A stretch of DNA of 47,079 nucleotides from NCBI GenBank assembly GCA_021732845.1, contig JAKFUF010000009.1, positions 1 to 47,079 on the forward strand, read 5' to 3'. Positions 1-8,350 of the stretch are shown here, piece after piece. The notes under the pieces were generated by a model. It was given only the letters and a program-made list of their open reading frames with translations. It had not been told where the DNA came from and searched no databases. Position 1 is the stretch's first letter; every line of letters starts with the position of its first letter. This DNA comes from Planctomycetaceae bacterium (lineage in GTDB: Bacteria; Planctomycetota; Planctomycetia; Planctomycetales; Planctomycetaceae). The position numbers and the translations under genes are program-made.

Positions 1-102
1 GCAGACTTCGAGATGCTGTTCGACTGACGAAGACTCGTCTGTCGCCAGCTTTCCCTGCCCGAACGCGATCAACTGCTCCTTTGCGGGATGGATGACGGGC
101 AT
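1..102 (-). CDS. Probable Ser/Thr protein kinase, N-terminal fragment (cut by the window edge)
   Basis: Only the first 34 codons lie in the window; the gene runs off the left edge. Translation from the ATG at 102 begins MPVIHPAKEQLIAFGQGKL and ends at a Cys (HLEVC). This resembles the short zinc-finger-like leader (a leader with L..FG.GKL, then HL..C..C) that precedes the kinase domain in many planctomycete serine/threonine kinases. A GGAG ribosome binding site lies about eight bases before the ATG and an in-frame stop lies further upstream, so the start is well supported. The sigma factor gene lies about 210 bp upstream on the same strand, the usual planctomycete ECF sigma/kinase pairing. 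The kinase domain itself is not visible, so the product name is inferred from the leader and the context. Confidence 0.55.
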   Translation of the reverse strand, partial: MPVIHPAKEQLIAFGQGKLATDESSSVEQHLEVC

Positions 103-310
103 GGACTTCTCCGCAGGCGTGCGCGATGAACTTCGTTCCGAAGGGAACGGCTAAATCCATAATAGAAAGTGCATGACCCCGCTGATTCTTACACCCGCGG
201 CCCTTTTTTTTCACGCGCCGAAAATGCCACAAGATCTTTCGACACAACATATTGTGGCTTTAGGCTTTGTGTTGAGTGCGCAGTCCAAAAACGGCGTCAT
301 GCCGACATGG

Positions 311-898
311 CTACTCGTCAATTAACCCAGATGCCTCGCGACGAAGCGCGCTGAGGACTCGGCTTCGAGCGACGTAGACCGAGTTCAGCGGCATTCCCAA
401 CTCGGCTGCGACGGAGTCCGCATGCTGGCCGCCGAACACTTGCCGGTGAAAGGCTTCCCATGTCTTCGGCTCGAAGCGCGGCCGCACGGACTCCAGGATT
501 CGGGCCATGACGTGCTGATCATGGGCGAGGTTCCATTCGCGGCTGACATCGCTTGACTCATCGGCGAGTTCTTCGAGTTCCCGAGCCCAGGTGCTGCCGC
601 CGATCGCGGCCGGTCGATACTTTCGCGACCGCCAGAAATCGCGCAGTCGATGCACCAGAATGCATCGCAGCCAGTTGCGAAATGCACCTGATCGGCCAGA
701 GTGCTCGAAATTCCGCAGGTCGCGGGAGAGAGTCAGTAAGACTTCTTGAACCAAATCATCTGCGTCGGCTGAGCCAACCTCGAATCGCGTCAGCCAAGAT
801 CGCAACAGCGCTGAATAAACCTCAATCAACTTCTGCCATGCTTCATCAGTCACGTCGCCTCGCACTCGTTCCAGCAAACTCAGAGAGGTTTCGCTCAT
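311..898 (-). CDS. ECF-type RNA polymerase sigma factor
   Basis: A 195-residue protein with the two-domain layout of extracytoplasmic-function sigma factors. Region 2 (about residues 25-95) contains DADDLVQEVLLTL, the core-RNAP binding helix, followed by a basic FRNWLRCILVHRLRDFWR stretch for -10 recognition. Region 4 (about 140-190) contains a helix-turn-helix, DSVAAELGMPLNSVYVARSR, for -35 binding. An AGGTGG ribosome binding site precedes the ATG at 898. No anti-sigma gene is seen; the downstream gene on the same strand looks like a Ser/Thr kinase, so control by phosphorylation is a reasonable inference. The target promoters cannot be read from the sequence. Confidence 0.9.
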   Translation of the reverse strand: MSETSLSLLERVRGDVTDEAWQKLIEVYSALLRSWLTRFEVGSADADDLVQEVLLTLSRDLRNFEHSGRSGAFRNWLRCILVHRLRDFWRSRKYRPAAIGGSTWARELEELADESSDVSREWNLAHDQHVMARILESVRPRFEPKTWEAFHRQVFGGQHADSVAAELGMPLNSVYVARSRVLSALRREASGLIDE

Positions 899-1414
899 AA
901 CGCCACCTGCGGACCAGCGTCTGTGGGTTCCTCATGGGGTTGCTGCCGCCAGCGAACGGAAAGGCAATGCAGTGGGGTGTAGGATTTGGGTCGCCGATCG
1001 GAAGCGGTATCAGATTCGAAGGTCTCTCGCCGGCCGGCAGCCGACTTCAAGCTCCAATGCGTCGTCGAAGACGGCATTGAGTTTCGTCGTTTGTCAGATG
1101 AGCCGTCTGGATGGTCTGCCATCCCGAGAATTGTAATCGAATTGGCGAGAAACAACAGAATTTCTGAAAAAGCCAATCAAGTCGCCACGCCGCCTGGCAC
1201 CCTCCCCGCCACCTTCAGCAGATCAGCCCGGACGTCAACGATTTGGTGTTCGCGGTGTTGCTTCGATCCTTACCACGGGAGGCTCACACGCCGCGATCAT
1301 GGAGGCCATTCAGGGCGGCGTCAGTGACCACCCCGTCAAGCCGTTCACGCCGGTGACGCAGAAGGAAAAGCACGCCAACCGGGTGATCGGTGCGCCCTGA
1401 GGGGTTGGCTTGGC
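899..1414. other. Gene-poor gap between sigma factor and DUF1501 gene
   Basis: Apart from the receiver-domain remnant in its right half, this 516-bp gap has no convincing gene. A 93-codon minus-strand frame (895-1176) overlaps the sigma factor start but has a composition unlike a protein and no recognisable motif. The sigma factor promoter presumably lies in the left part, but no clear -35/-10 pair could be picked by eye. Confidence 0.4.
1204..1400 (+). pseudogene. Remnant of a CheY-like response regulator receiver domain
   Basis: In the frame ending at the TGA at 1398-1400 the translation reads ASILTTGGSHAAIMEAIQGG, then VSDHPVKPFTPVTQKEK and NRVIGAP. This matches the C-terminal third of a receiver domain: the beta-4 strand with its Thr, the alpha-4 helix, the AGVNDYLVKPFTP block with the conserved Lys, and alpha-5. 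The phospho-acceptor Asp half is missing. No start codon precedes it except the ATG at 1299, and consensus positions are eroded (DHP for DYL, for example). The left limit is approximate. It is best read as a decayed chemotaxis-type regulator. A short new ORF from 1299 (33 codons) is possible but unlikely to fold. Confidence 0.5.
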
Positions 1415-2770
1415 TTAGAGCAGCCCTTCGATCACCTCGCCATCGGGTACGATGCGCACGGGACGATTTTGCCGGTCGTCAACAAACGTATTGGGTTCGA
1501 TGCCGACGGCTTTATAGATTGTGGCCAGCAGGTCTCCGGGGCGCAGGGCGTTGTCGGCCGGTTCGCCGCCGTCGGCTGTCGTTCGTCCAATGATCGTGCC
1601 GGGACGCACGCCGCCGCCAGACAGCAGCACCGCCATGGCCTTGGGCCAGTGTCCGCGCCCGGCTCCGGCGTCAATCCGCGGGTTGCGGCCGAACTCGCCG
1701 CAAGCCACGACGAGTGTCTGTTCAGCCATCCCACGGTCGGCCAGGTCGAGCAGCAGCATGCTGAGTGCCTGGTCATACGGCGGCAGCCGCTTCCGCAGGT
1801 TCTTCTCGATGGTGTAGTGGTCATCCCACCAGTCGACGTCTTTCTCGTAGAGATTGATGGTGACAAAGGTCGACCCGGCTTCGACCAGCCGCCGCGCCAT
1901 CAGCGCGCCCTGGCCATAGGCATGCCGGCCATATTGGTCGCGCAGGGTGGTCGGTTCACGTGAGAGGTCCAGCGCCTCGCGGACCTGAGAGCCGGTCACC
2001 AGCTCGAAGGCCTGCTGATGCAGGACATCATGACCATTCAGCAATTGGTCCCGGTCGACCTGAGCCACCATCTGGTCGAACTGCTTGAGCAGGGCACGGC
2101 GGTTTTCGAAGCGGGCCAGGTTGATGCCATTGGGCAGATTGAACTCCGGCGGGCGGTAATTGCCCAGCGTGGGATCGCCGCCGGCATTCAAGGCGTTGTG
2201 CCGGGGGCCAAGAAAATTGGCGGCCTGATAAAACCCCGCGTGTGACTGGTAGTCTTCCGGGATGCAGACGTAGGCGGGCATTCCCGGCTGCCGCGCTCCG
2301 GCCAGTTTGGAGATGACCGCCCCCTGCGCCGGAAACTGCTGGCCCCGCTGCCGCGCATTGAGGAGCGGCATCCCGGTCTGAACCCAGTGCTGCGCGTCGT
2401 CATGCACCGACAGGTCGTGGGTGATCGAACGGATGACTGCGCAGCGGTCGGCAATTGCCGCATGCTGCGGCATCAGCTCGCAGACCTGCAATCCGGGGAG
2501 GTTGGTCGCGATCGGCTTGAACGGCCCGCGGATCACATCCGGCGCGTCGGGCTTCATGTCGTACATGTCGATGTGCGACGGCCCGCCCGCCATGAAAAAC
2601 AGGATGACGGAGGTCTTCGTGGGGTGGCTCCCCGTCTCAGCGGCACGGCCGCGCTGACCCAGCATCTGCGCGAGAGTCAATCCGCCCAGGGCCAGGCTGC
2701 CGACGCTTAGAAAGCTGCGGCGGGTGAGTCCATCGCACAAGCGTGCCGGACGGCCAAGCAGATTCAGCAT
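1415..2770 (-). CDS. DUF1501 family exported protein (sulfatase-like fold)
   Basis: A 451-residue protein of the DUF1501 family, abundant in planctomycetes and related to the alkaline phosphatase/sulfatase superfamily. The start at 2770 (MLNLLGRP) is preferred over 2830 because it is preceded by GGGAGGGTG. The N-terminus has a twin-arginine signal, [16 protein letters not shown], so export by Tat is likely. Family motifs seen are [34 protein letters not shown] and [12 protein letters not shown] near the C-terminus, followed by [20 protein letters not shown]1501 genes usually sit beside DUF1549/DUF1553 cytochrome-type genes; none is adjacent here. The substrate is unknown; a role with sulfated polysaccharides is often supposed but is not shown by this sequence. 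Confidence 0.9.
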   Translation of the reverse strand: MLNLLGRPARLCDGLTRRSFLSVGSLALGGLTLAQMLGQRGRAAETGSHPTKTSVILFFMAGGPSHIDMYDMKPDAPDVIRGPFKPIATNLPGLQVCELMPQHAAIADRCAVIRSITHDLSVHDDAQHWVQTGMPLLNARQRGQQFPAQGAVISKLAGARQPGMPAYVCIPEDYQSHAGFYQAANFLGPRHNALNAGGDPTLGNYRPPEFNLPNGINLARFENRRALLKQFDQMVAQVDRDQLLNGHDVLHQQAFELVTGSQVREALDLSREPTTLRDQYGRHAYGQGALMARRLVEAGSTFVTINLYEKDVDWWDDHYTIEKNLRKRLPPYDQALSMLLLDLADRGMAEQTLVVACGEFGRNPRIDAGAGRGHWPKAMAVLLSGGGVRPGTIIGRTTADGGEPADNALRPGDLLATIYKAVGIEPNTFVDDRQNRPVRIVPDGEVIEGLL

Positions 2771-2981
2771 ACGATCACCCTCCCGCGAAATCACCGTAAA
2801 AGCGTTCACGACCGAGAACGATTGTATCAACGTTGATGTGTTGCAGCAGCGGGAAAAATTCTTCTCGCACAGAGCCTATCGACACGGGACCAAACTCACG
2901 AAGATGTCGGGCTTGCCGCCCCGATCCCGCGGGAGAGCGCGGCAATCGAACGTGTATCCATACCAGCGCCAAACAGCATCC

Positions 2982-3974
2982 ATGATCGCCATTGACGTTC
3001 GAGACCTGCGAAAAACGTATCGGGTCTACCGCAAGCAGGAGGGGTTGCTGGCCTCCATCCGGGGGCTGTTCCACCGCGAGTACTCTTCGGTTCCCGCCGT
3101 GGCCGGAGTCAGCTTTCAAATCGAGCAGGGCGAGATGGTGGCCTTTCTCGGACCCAACGGTGCGGGCAAGACGACCACCCTCAAGCTGCTGGCCGGGTTG
3201 ATCTACCCCACCTCGGGAACAGCCACCGTGCTGGGACATGTCCCGTGGAAGCGGGAACTCTCGTATCGCCGGCAGTTTGCCCTCGTGATGGGACAGAAGA
3301 ACCAGCTCTGGTGGGACTTGCCGGCACAGGAGTCCTTCCGCCTGCACCGCGAGATCTACCGCATTCCCGACGACCAGTACCAGCGGCGGCTGGATGAACT
3401 GACGGAACTGCTGGAGGTCAAAAAGTTGATTTCGCAGCCAGTCCGCGAACTGTCGCTGGGCGAACGGATGCGGATGGAACTGATCGCGGCACTGCTTCAC
3501 AGCCCCGATGTCTTGTTCCTTGATGAACCAACCATTGGGCTGGATGTGGTGTCTCAACACAAGGTGCAGGAATTTTTGAAGCACTACCAGCAGGAACAGC
3601 GGATCACCGTCATTTTGACGAGCCACTACATGAAGGACGTGCAGGCGTTGTGCAAGCGGGCGATCATCATCAACGGCGGCGAGATCAAACATGACGGGCC
3701 GCTGTCCGACATTGTCGACCGCTTCAGCACCTTCAAAGTCATCGAGCTGCAGTTCGCCGAAGCTCAAATTCCCACCGGTTTGGAAAAATTCGGCCAGGTG
3801 TTTGACCAGAAAGCTCCGCGGGTCAAGCTCCGTGTGCCCCGCAAGTCGATCCCTGAAACCCTCACCGCGCTGCTCTCGCAGTATGACCTGGAAGATGTCG
3901 GCGTGCAGGACCGCCCACTGGAAGAGGTGATCGCGGAAATGTTTACGGCCACGCGGTCTGATGCAGCCGAGTGA
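2982..3974 (+). CDS. ABC-2 type exporter, ATP-binding subunit
   Basis: A 331-residue ABC ATPase. It has Walker [10 protein letters not shown] (about residues 57-65), the signature [20 protein letters not shown], Walker [13 protein letters not shown] and the H-loop LTSHYMKD. The long loop after the first strand ([17 protein letters not shown]) and the extra C-terminal domain of about 90 residues are typical of ATPases that pair with ABC-2 membrane subunits exporting lipids, polysaccharides or drugs. The start at 2982 ([14 protein letters not shown]) is the natural family start; the upstream codons in frame look non-coding. No ribosome binding site is obvious. No permease gene follows: the next gene converges from the other strand, so the membrane partner must lie elsewhere or has been lost. 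Confidence 0.9.
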   Translation: MIAIDVRDLRKTYRVYRKQEGLLASIRGLFHREYSSVPAVAGVSFQIEQGEMVAFLGPNGAGKTTTLKLLAGLIYPTSGTATVLGHVPWKRELSYRRQFALVMGQKNQLWWDLPAQESFRLHREIYRIPDDQYQRRLDELTELLEVKKLISQPVRELSLGERMRMELIAALLHSPDVLFLDEPTIGLDVVSQHKVQEFLKHYQQEQRITVILTSHYMKDVQALCKRAIIINGGEIKHDGPLSDIVDRFSTFKVIELQFAEAQIPTGLEKFGQVFDQKAPRVKLRVPRKSIPETLTALLSQYDLEDVGVQDRPLEEVIAEMFTATRSDAAE

Positions 3975-3992
3975 TTCACGACACGGCGGCAT

Positions 3993-5588
3993 TCAATCGC
4001 CGCTCGATGACATGCGGGCTGCCGCACGCAGCAATGCGGCTGTCAGTTGGTCGAGGCTGGCCGGTTTGACGAGGTGTTCGTCGAAGCCTGCTGCGCGACT
4101 TTCCTGTTTCGCATCCTCTTCGTCAAAGCCGCTCAGTCCAATGATGTACAGCCAGCTGAAGCGGGGATCCGCACGCAGGCGGCGGGCGACTTCGCGGCCG
4201 TCCATTCCCGGCATGGAGACATCCAGAAACACTACGTCATACGCCCCGTCACTGACGCTGGCGATCGCGCTCGGGCCGTCGAAGGCGGTGCTCACAGTCT
4301 GCTCTATGGTCGAGAGCATGAGCGCCAACATACGGGCCGAAGCCCGGACATCATCAACGACGAGAATCTTGAACTGCGGCAGTCTGTTTGACATGGCCTC
4401 CGTTGGTGCCACTGACGCCGTGACTTGTCGCGGCGACGAGTCGGGATCATCGGCACGGGGCAGACGGATGGTGAATTCACAGCCACGTCCCGTGGCTCCG
4501 TCGCTCGCGGCTTGAATTCTTCCGCCATGCAGTTCCACCAGACGGCGAACGAGCCACAGTCCAATGCCCAGACCACCCGCGGAGCGGCCGCGGCCGTGGC
4601 TGGGCGAGACAAGATCAAACATGCTGGTCAACTGCGCGGGCTCAAATCCGGCACCGCCGTCGCGGACACGAAAAACAATGTCCTGGTCGTCATGTTCAAC
4701 GGACAACTCGACCGTCCCCGGTGGCTCAGTGGCCTGCACGGCGCTGGAGAGCAGAATCGCCAGGGCCTGGACGAGTCGAGCGCGGTCGCCATTGAGCCAC
4801 GCGTTTTCATCGGAGCCGGTCACCGCCAACGGGACGTTGCGCTCTGCCGCGGCTGGCTGTGCGGCGGCCAGAGACTCCTTCACGATCGCTCCGACCGAAA
4901 TCCGCTCGCACTGCGGGGTGACGCGGCCCTGCAGGATTCGCGAGACATCGAGCGAATCGTCGATCAGGCGCTTGAGCGCACCCACCTGGCGGTGAATGAT
5001 CGGCAACAGGCTTTCGACTTGTGTGGGGTTTTGCGTTGTCAGCTCCAGAATCTGAACGGCATTGGTCAGCGGGCCGAGCGGATTGCGAAGTTCGTGGGCG
5101 AAGAACGCCAGGAAGTCATCTTTCTGCCGATGTTCCGCTTTGAGCGCTGCCTCCCGCTCTTTCAGCAAATGAATGTCGGTGTGCGTCCCGGTCCACGATT
5201 CGATGGTGCCCTCATGATTCTTGAAAGGCACGGCGTGGGTCAGATGCCATCGAAATTCTCCAGAGGCAACACGCAGCCGCTGCTCCAAAGTGAACGGGAT
5301 CCCGCGCTCCACCCCCTCCAACCAGTCTTCCAGTCGGGCATTGGATTCTTCCGGTGGCAGCAGCCGGGTCCAGCCCCAATCGACAAGTTCCGCCATGGTC
5401 ATGCCCGTTTGAAGTTCCATCGTGCGGTTGACAAAACCAAGCAGACCGTCGGCACGAGCCATCCACATCATGACTGGCACGTGGTCCGAAAGGCTTTGCA
5501 ACCGGATTCCATTCTCTGACAAGTGGTTTTCTAGAGACATGCCACGCATTCTGGAAATGCCAGCGACTGGAGGATTGGATCGCGACAT
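3993..5588 (-). CDS. Hybrid sensor histidine kinase / response regulator
   Basis: A 531-residue cytoplasmic protein; no membrane segment is seen. In order: PAS domain (about 25-140, SDHVPVMMWMARADGLLGFV, then a PAC-like FRWHLTHAVPFK), HisKA (about 150-220) with the phospho-accepting His165 in FFAHELRNPLGPL, HATPase_c (about 255-380) with DGGAGF and GGLGIGLWLVRRL, and a C-terminal receiver (about 405-525) with LVVDD, the acceptor Asp456 in VFLDVSMPGMDG and Lys in EHLVKPAS. The ATG at 5588 is chosen over a TTG one codon earlier. The N-box reads LAILLSSAVQAT, so the Mg-binding Asn is replaced by Ser282, which is unusual. It ends 18 bp from the convergent ABC gene. The signal and downstream partner are unknown. 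Confidence 0.93.
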   Translation of the reverse strand: MSRSNPPVAGISRMRGMSLENHLSENGIRLQSLSDHVPVMMWMARADGLLGFVNRTMELQTGMTMAELVDWGWTRLLPPEESNARLEDWLEGVERGIPFTLEQRLRVASGEFRWHLTHAVPFKNHEGTIESWTGTHTDIHLLKEREAALKAEHRQKDDFLAFFAHELRNPLGPLTNAVQILELTTQNPTQVESLLPIIHRQVGALKRLIDDSLDVSRILQGRVTPQCERISVGAIVKESLAAAQPAAAERNVPLAVTGSDENAWLNGDRARLVQALAILLSSAVQATEPPGTVELSVEHDDQDIVFRVRDGGAGFEPAQLTSMFDLVSPSHGRGRSAGGLGIGLWLVRRLVELHGGRIQAASDGATGRGCEFTIRLPRADDPDSSPRQVTASVAPTEAMSNRLPQFKILVVDDVRASARMLALMLSTIEQTVSTAFDGPSAIASVSDGAYDVVFLDVSMPGMDGREVARRLRADPRFSWLYIIGLSGFDEEDAKQESRAAGFDEHLVKPASLDQLTAALLRAAARMSSSGD

Positions 5589-5799
5589 CAATAAAAGTCA
5601 ATTTTTAGTCGTAAAATCGATGGCGGCACACGAATGCGCCATGGACCAGCGCGGTGCGAATCGTTGATCAGGCGGGGTTTGAGCGAAGTGTCGACAGACA
5701 TGCAGCGCCAGCCCCGGAAAGGAATTTGGAAGCGTGCGTCAACCACCGCCGCCGCCGTTGACCTCGGTGGATGTTGTCATCGTGAAATGCGTGCGTCGT

Positions 5800-6915
5800 T
5801 CAACCGCAGTGGCCCGCCGATTCGCAGTGCGAACCGCACTGCGCTGCGGCCGCCTCTTCCGCCGCGCGGATCCCGGCCGCAGTCTCCGGGCCTGGACCGG
5901 TCACCGTGAACCCCAGGTCTTCGATCATCCGATAGTCGTCTTCGGGACTCTGCCCCTTGGTGGTCAGGTAGTCGCTGACAAACATGGAGTTCGCCGCGTA
6001 CAACCCCTGTGGCTGCAGCCAGCGGAGCTGCAGTTCGCGTCCGCCAGCAATGCGAATTTCGCTCTGCGGATTGGCCAGGCGGAACAAACACAGCACCTTG
6101 AGGCAGTAGCGCGGGTTGAGTTTTTGCACCGCTTCCAATGGCGTCCCGTCGATCGGGTGCAGGAAATTGACGGGGATCGATTCGACGCCCAACTCGCGCA
6201 GCGCAAGGGCCAGATCCACGACATCCTGATCGGCTTCGCCCATGCCGACAATCCCGCCCGAACAAAGTTCCATCCCCGCGTTGCGGACGGCTTTCAGCGT
6301 GTCCAGCCGATCCTCATACGTGTGCGTGCTGCAGATCTCGGGATAGAACCGCTCGCTCGTGTTGAGGTTGTGGTTGATCCTGTCGACACCGGCCTCCGCC
6401 AATTGCTCGGCCTGGTTTGGATTCAGAAGGCCCAGGCAGCAGCAGACATTCAGCGGCAGCGTCTCTTTGATTTTCTTGACGACCTTCACGACATGGTCGA
6501 CTTCCCGGTCGCTCGGGCCGCGTCCCGAGGCGACAATGCAAAACGTCCGGGCTTTGGTCTCGGCCGCCTTGCGGGCGCTGGCCAGCAGCGTCTCCTCGTC
6601 GTTCCAGCGGTACTTGGGGATCTCGGCGTCCGAAATTTTGGACTGCGAACAGTAGCCACAGTCTTCCGGGCAGAGGCCACTCTTTGCGTTCCGCAGGTAG
6701 TAAAGCTGCACGTCGTTGCCCCAGCGCTCATAGCGCACACGGTAGGTGGCCGCCAGCAGGGCCGGCAGTTCCCGATCCTCGCAACGGAGCACTGACAGGG
6801 CCTCGGCCGCTGACAGAGGAACGCCAGCCAGCACCTTGTCAGCGAGTTTGTCCCAGGCAACGTTGGGGGCGACAGGGATGGCAGTAGGCGCAACCGGAGC
6901 GAGCGTGGATTCCAT
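5800..6915 (-). CDS. bioB: Biotin synthase (radical SAM)
   Basis: A 371-residue radical-SAM enzyme that inserts sulfur into dethiobiotin, the last step of biotin synthesis. The SAM-cluster motif is CPEDCGYC (Cys82, Cys86, Cys89). Other family blocks are YCSQSKISDAEIPKYR, NHNLNTSERFYPEI, ELCSGGIVGMGE and VNFLHPIDGTPLE, which cover the second cluster and substrate region; Arg in RIAGGRE is the expected fourth ligand to the [2Fe-2S] cluster. The ATG at 6915 (MESTLAPVAP) is preferred; a longer frame to 7026 has an unlikely N-terminus. The protein is slightly longer than Escherichia coli BioB (about 346 residues), mostly at the ends; the tail HCESAGHCG is His/Cys-rich. No other bio gene is adjacent. 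Confidence 0.96.
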   Translation of the reverse strand: MESTLAPVAPTAIPVAPNVAWDKLADKVLAGVPLSAAEALSVLRCEDRELPALLAATYRVRYERWGNDVQLYYLRNAKSGLCPEDCGYCSQSKISDAEIPKYRWNDEETLLASARKAAETKARTFCIVASGRGPSDREVDHVVKVVKKIKETLPLNVCCCLGLLNPNQAEQLAEAGVDRINHNLNTSERFYPEICSTHTYEDRLDTLKAVRNAGMELCSGGIVGMGEADQDVVDLALALRELGVESIPVNFLHPIDGTPLEAVQKLNPRYCLKVLCLFRLANPQSEIRIAGGRELQLRWLQPQGLYAANSMFVSDYLTTKGQSPEDDYRMIEDLGFTVTGPGPETAAGIRAAEEAAAAQCGSHCESAGHCG

Positions 6916-7111
6916 CACGAATTCATCTTTCGAAACGAACGAGCAGCAGTGAGCGAAGAACCCCGATAGGGGATGAAGAAGGCGGTGCAAGCCGCCCATC
7001 CGCGCCAGGGATTCCGGAGCGAGCAAAACATACCAGTGTGGGGCTCCAAGTTACAGGTCAGCCCGCCGGGGGTAAAGGCAAGCCGCCGCCACTTGCCCTC
7101 CGGCACGAACA

Positions 7112-8083
7112 TCATGGCTGCGGCTTTTTGGCAGTCCCATAAACAAGGTCGAGGGCCGCCTTCAAATCCATCCGCCGGAACGTGAGCTTTGAAGCGGGAT
7201 CTTCCACAGGAGTTCCCGTTTGCTTGAGGATCGCCAGCATCGCCTCGGGCAGGTTGGCTCCGTGCTGTTTCCAGTCGTACTTGGTCTGGTCGATCGCTTC
7301 GCGCAGCAACATCACCGAGCCACAGGCGATGGCATTCGACGAAGACGTGGCGGAGGCGGGGACCAACAGATCCACCTTGGCGTGCCGGTCCAGGTAGACT
7401 TCGTCCTTGCCGGGCTTCACCGCGCCAATCGCAAAGCAACCGGGCTGGCAGGCCGGCCAGGAGATGCCCTTGGAAAAGGTGTGGTTTCCCGTCGGCGCGC
7501 TGACCCAGATGCCCAAGTCGCGCAGGGCCTTGAGCTTCACGTCGATGTCGGTGGGCACTGGCTTGTCATGTTCCAGATCATCGACCGGAGCCAAGTTGAC
7601 CGTGGTGATCCGGTACTCTTGGTGATGGTCAACAATCCATTGCAGTCCAGCGGCGAGACTTTGGTGGTCGCGGATGTTGCAGTGGCAGCATTCCAGCCCA
7701 CGGATGACCGCGACCTGATTGTTGTAGGCCACCCCGCGCTTGCCCTTGGAGTTGATCGACGAGGGAACGCCGATCGTTGATCCGTGGTAGCCCTTCCCTT
7801 CGTGCTTGGGATCGTTGTCGCCGTCGACACTGTCATACGAAACCAGCACCTTGGGCAATTCGCCGTCCGACATCGACCACTCGGGCATCGACAGTTTGCA
7901 CCCGTCGTCCACCAGCGCCAGCGTCTGCCCCTTGCCGAAAGTCAGCTTGTCGCCATACGCCTCCCACACCGAAAGAATCCCGGCGTGCTTGAAGGGCACC
8001 GGATCGGCAGGCTCGGCCGCGCTCAAGGTATACGCTGCCAGGAGCAGGAGAGAAGTTGTGAAGGCCAGGGTTTGGGGTTTCAT
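7112..8083 (-). CDS. Exported subtilisin-family (S8) serine peptidase
   Basis: A 323-residue subtilase. The start at 8083 gives a Sec signal peptide, MKPQTLAFTTSLLLLAAYTLSA, with likely cleavage near residue 23. The catalytic triad can be read as Asp59 in TLALVDDGC, His100 in GYHGSTIG and Ser249 in SSSNAIACG; the oxyanion Asn lies in SAPTGNHTF. The motif around the Ser departs from the usual GTSMAxP. There is no long propeptide: the catalytic Asp comes only about 35 residues after the signal. A Cys-rich loop, LECCHCN, sits in the middle of the domain. The gene stands alone between bioB and lipA. The protein is expected to act outside the cytoplasmic membrane; the substrate is unknown. Confidence 0.85.
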   Translation of the reverse strand: MKPQTLAFTTSLLLLAAYTLSAAEPADPVPFKHAGILSVWEAYGDKLTFGKGQTLALVDDGCKLSMPEWSMSDGELPKVLVSYDSVDGDNDPKHEGKGYHGSTIGVPSSINSKGKRGVAYNNQVAVIRGLECCHCNIRDHQSLAAGLQWIVDHHQEYRITTVNLAPVDDLEHDKPVPTDIDVKLKALRDLGIWVSAPTGNHTFSKGISWPACQPGCFAIGAVKPGKDEVYLDRHAKVDLLVPASATSSSNAIACGSVMLLREAIDQTKYDWKQHGANLPEAMLAILKQTGTPVEDPASKLTFRRMDLKAALDLVYGTAKKPQP

Positions 8084-8149
8084 CGTCCGGTTCCAGTCAA
8101 GATTCGCCGACGGATCCCAAGCCGAATCTCGGATCATGATTCAGTAGAA

Positions 8150-8298
8150 TATCAAATTTCAGATTTAAAATTTCACAGTAAAATGCGTTTTTCAGCATTC
8201 ACACGGCTGGGTGAGAGTTGCGTTTCGCATCGCTGAGACACTGCCAACACTCCGAGATCGTCTCAAACACTGTGAAATCTGAAATTTGAAATTATTGA
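8150..8298. repeat. Inverted repeat, AT-rich arms of about 30 bp
   Basis: The left arm (8150-8179) and right arm (8269-8298) are imperfect inverted copies built on AAATTTCAGATTT and TTTCACAGT, separated by about 90 bp. The sequence is much more AT-rich than its surroundings. Related AAATTTGG-type runs occur at 41059-41097 and 43862-43889, so this looks like a dispersed intergenic element. It lies upstream of the S8 peptidase gene and downstream of lipA. A transcript could fold into a long hairpin; a terminator or RNA-processing role is possible but not shown. Confidence 0.6.
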
Positions 8299-8350
8299 GT
8301 CCACAACCTCTGGCGGCATCAGTCAAAACCGAAAGTTGCGGAAGCATCCC

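Noticed and set aside
1-27. C-terminal end of a plus-strand gene (ADFEMLFD, stop at 25-27)
   Set aside because: The opposite strand holds a better-supported gene start with ribosome binding site and a family-like leader over the same bases.
895-1176. 93-codon minus-strand frame overlapping the sigma factor start
   Set aside because: The overlap of stop and start is suggestive of coupling, but the translation is not protein-like and the sigma factor has its own ribosome binding site.
6916-7110. A riboswitch or repressor site controlling bioB
   Set aside because: The upstream sequence was read for a palindromic operator (BirA/BioR-like) but no convincing match was seen.
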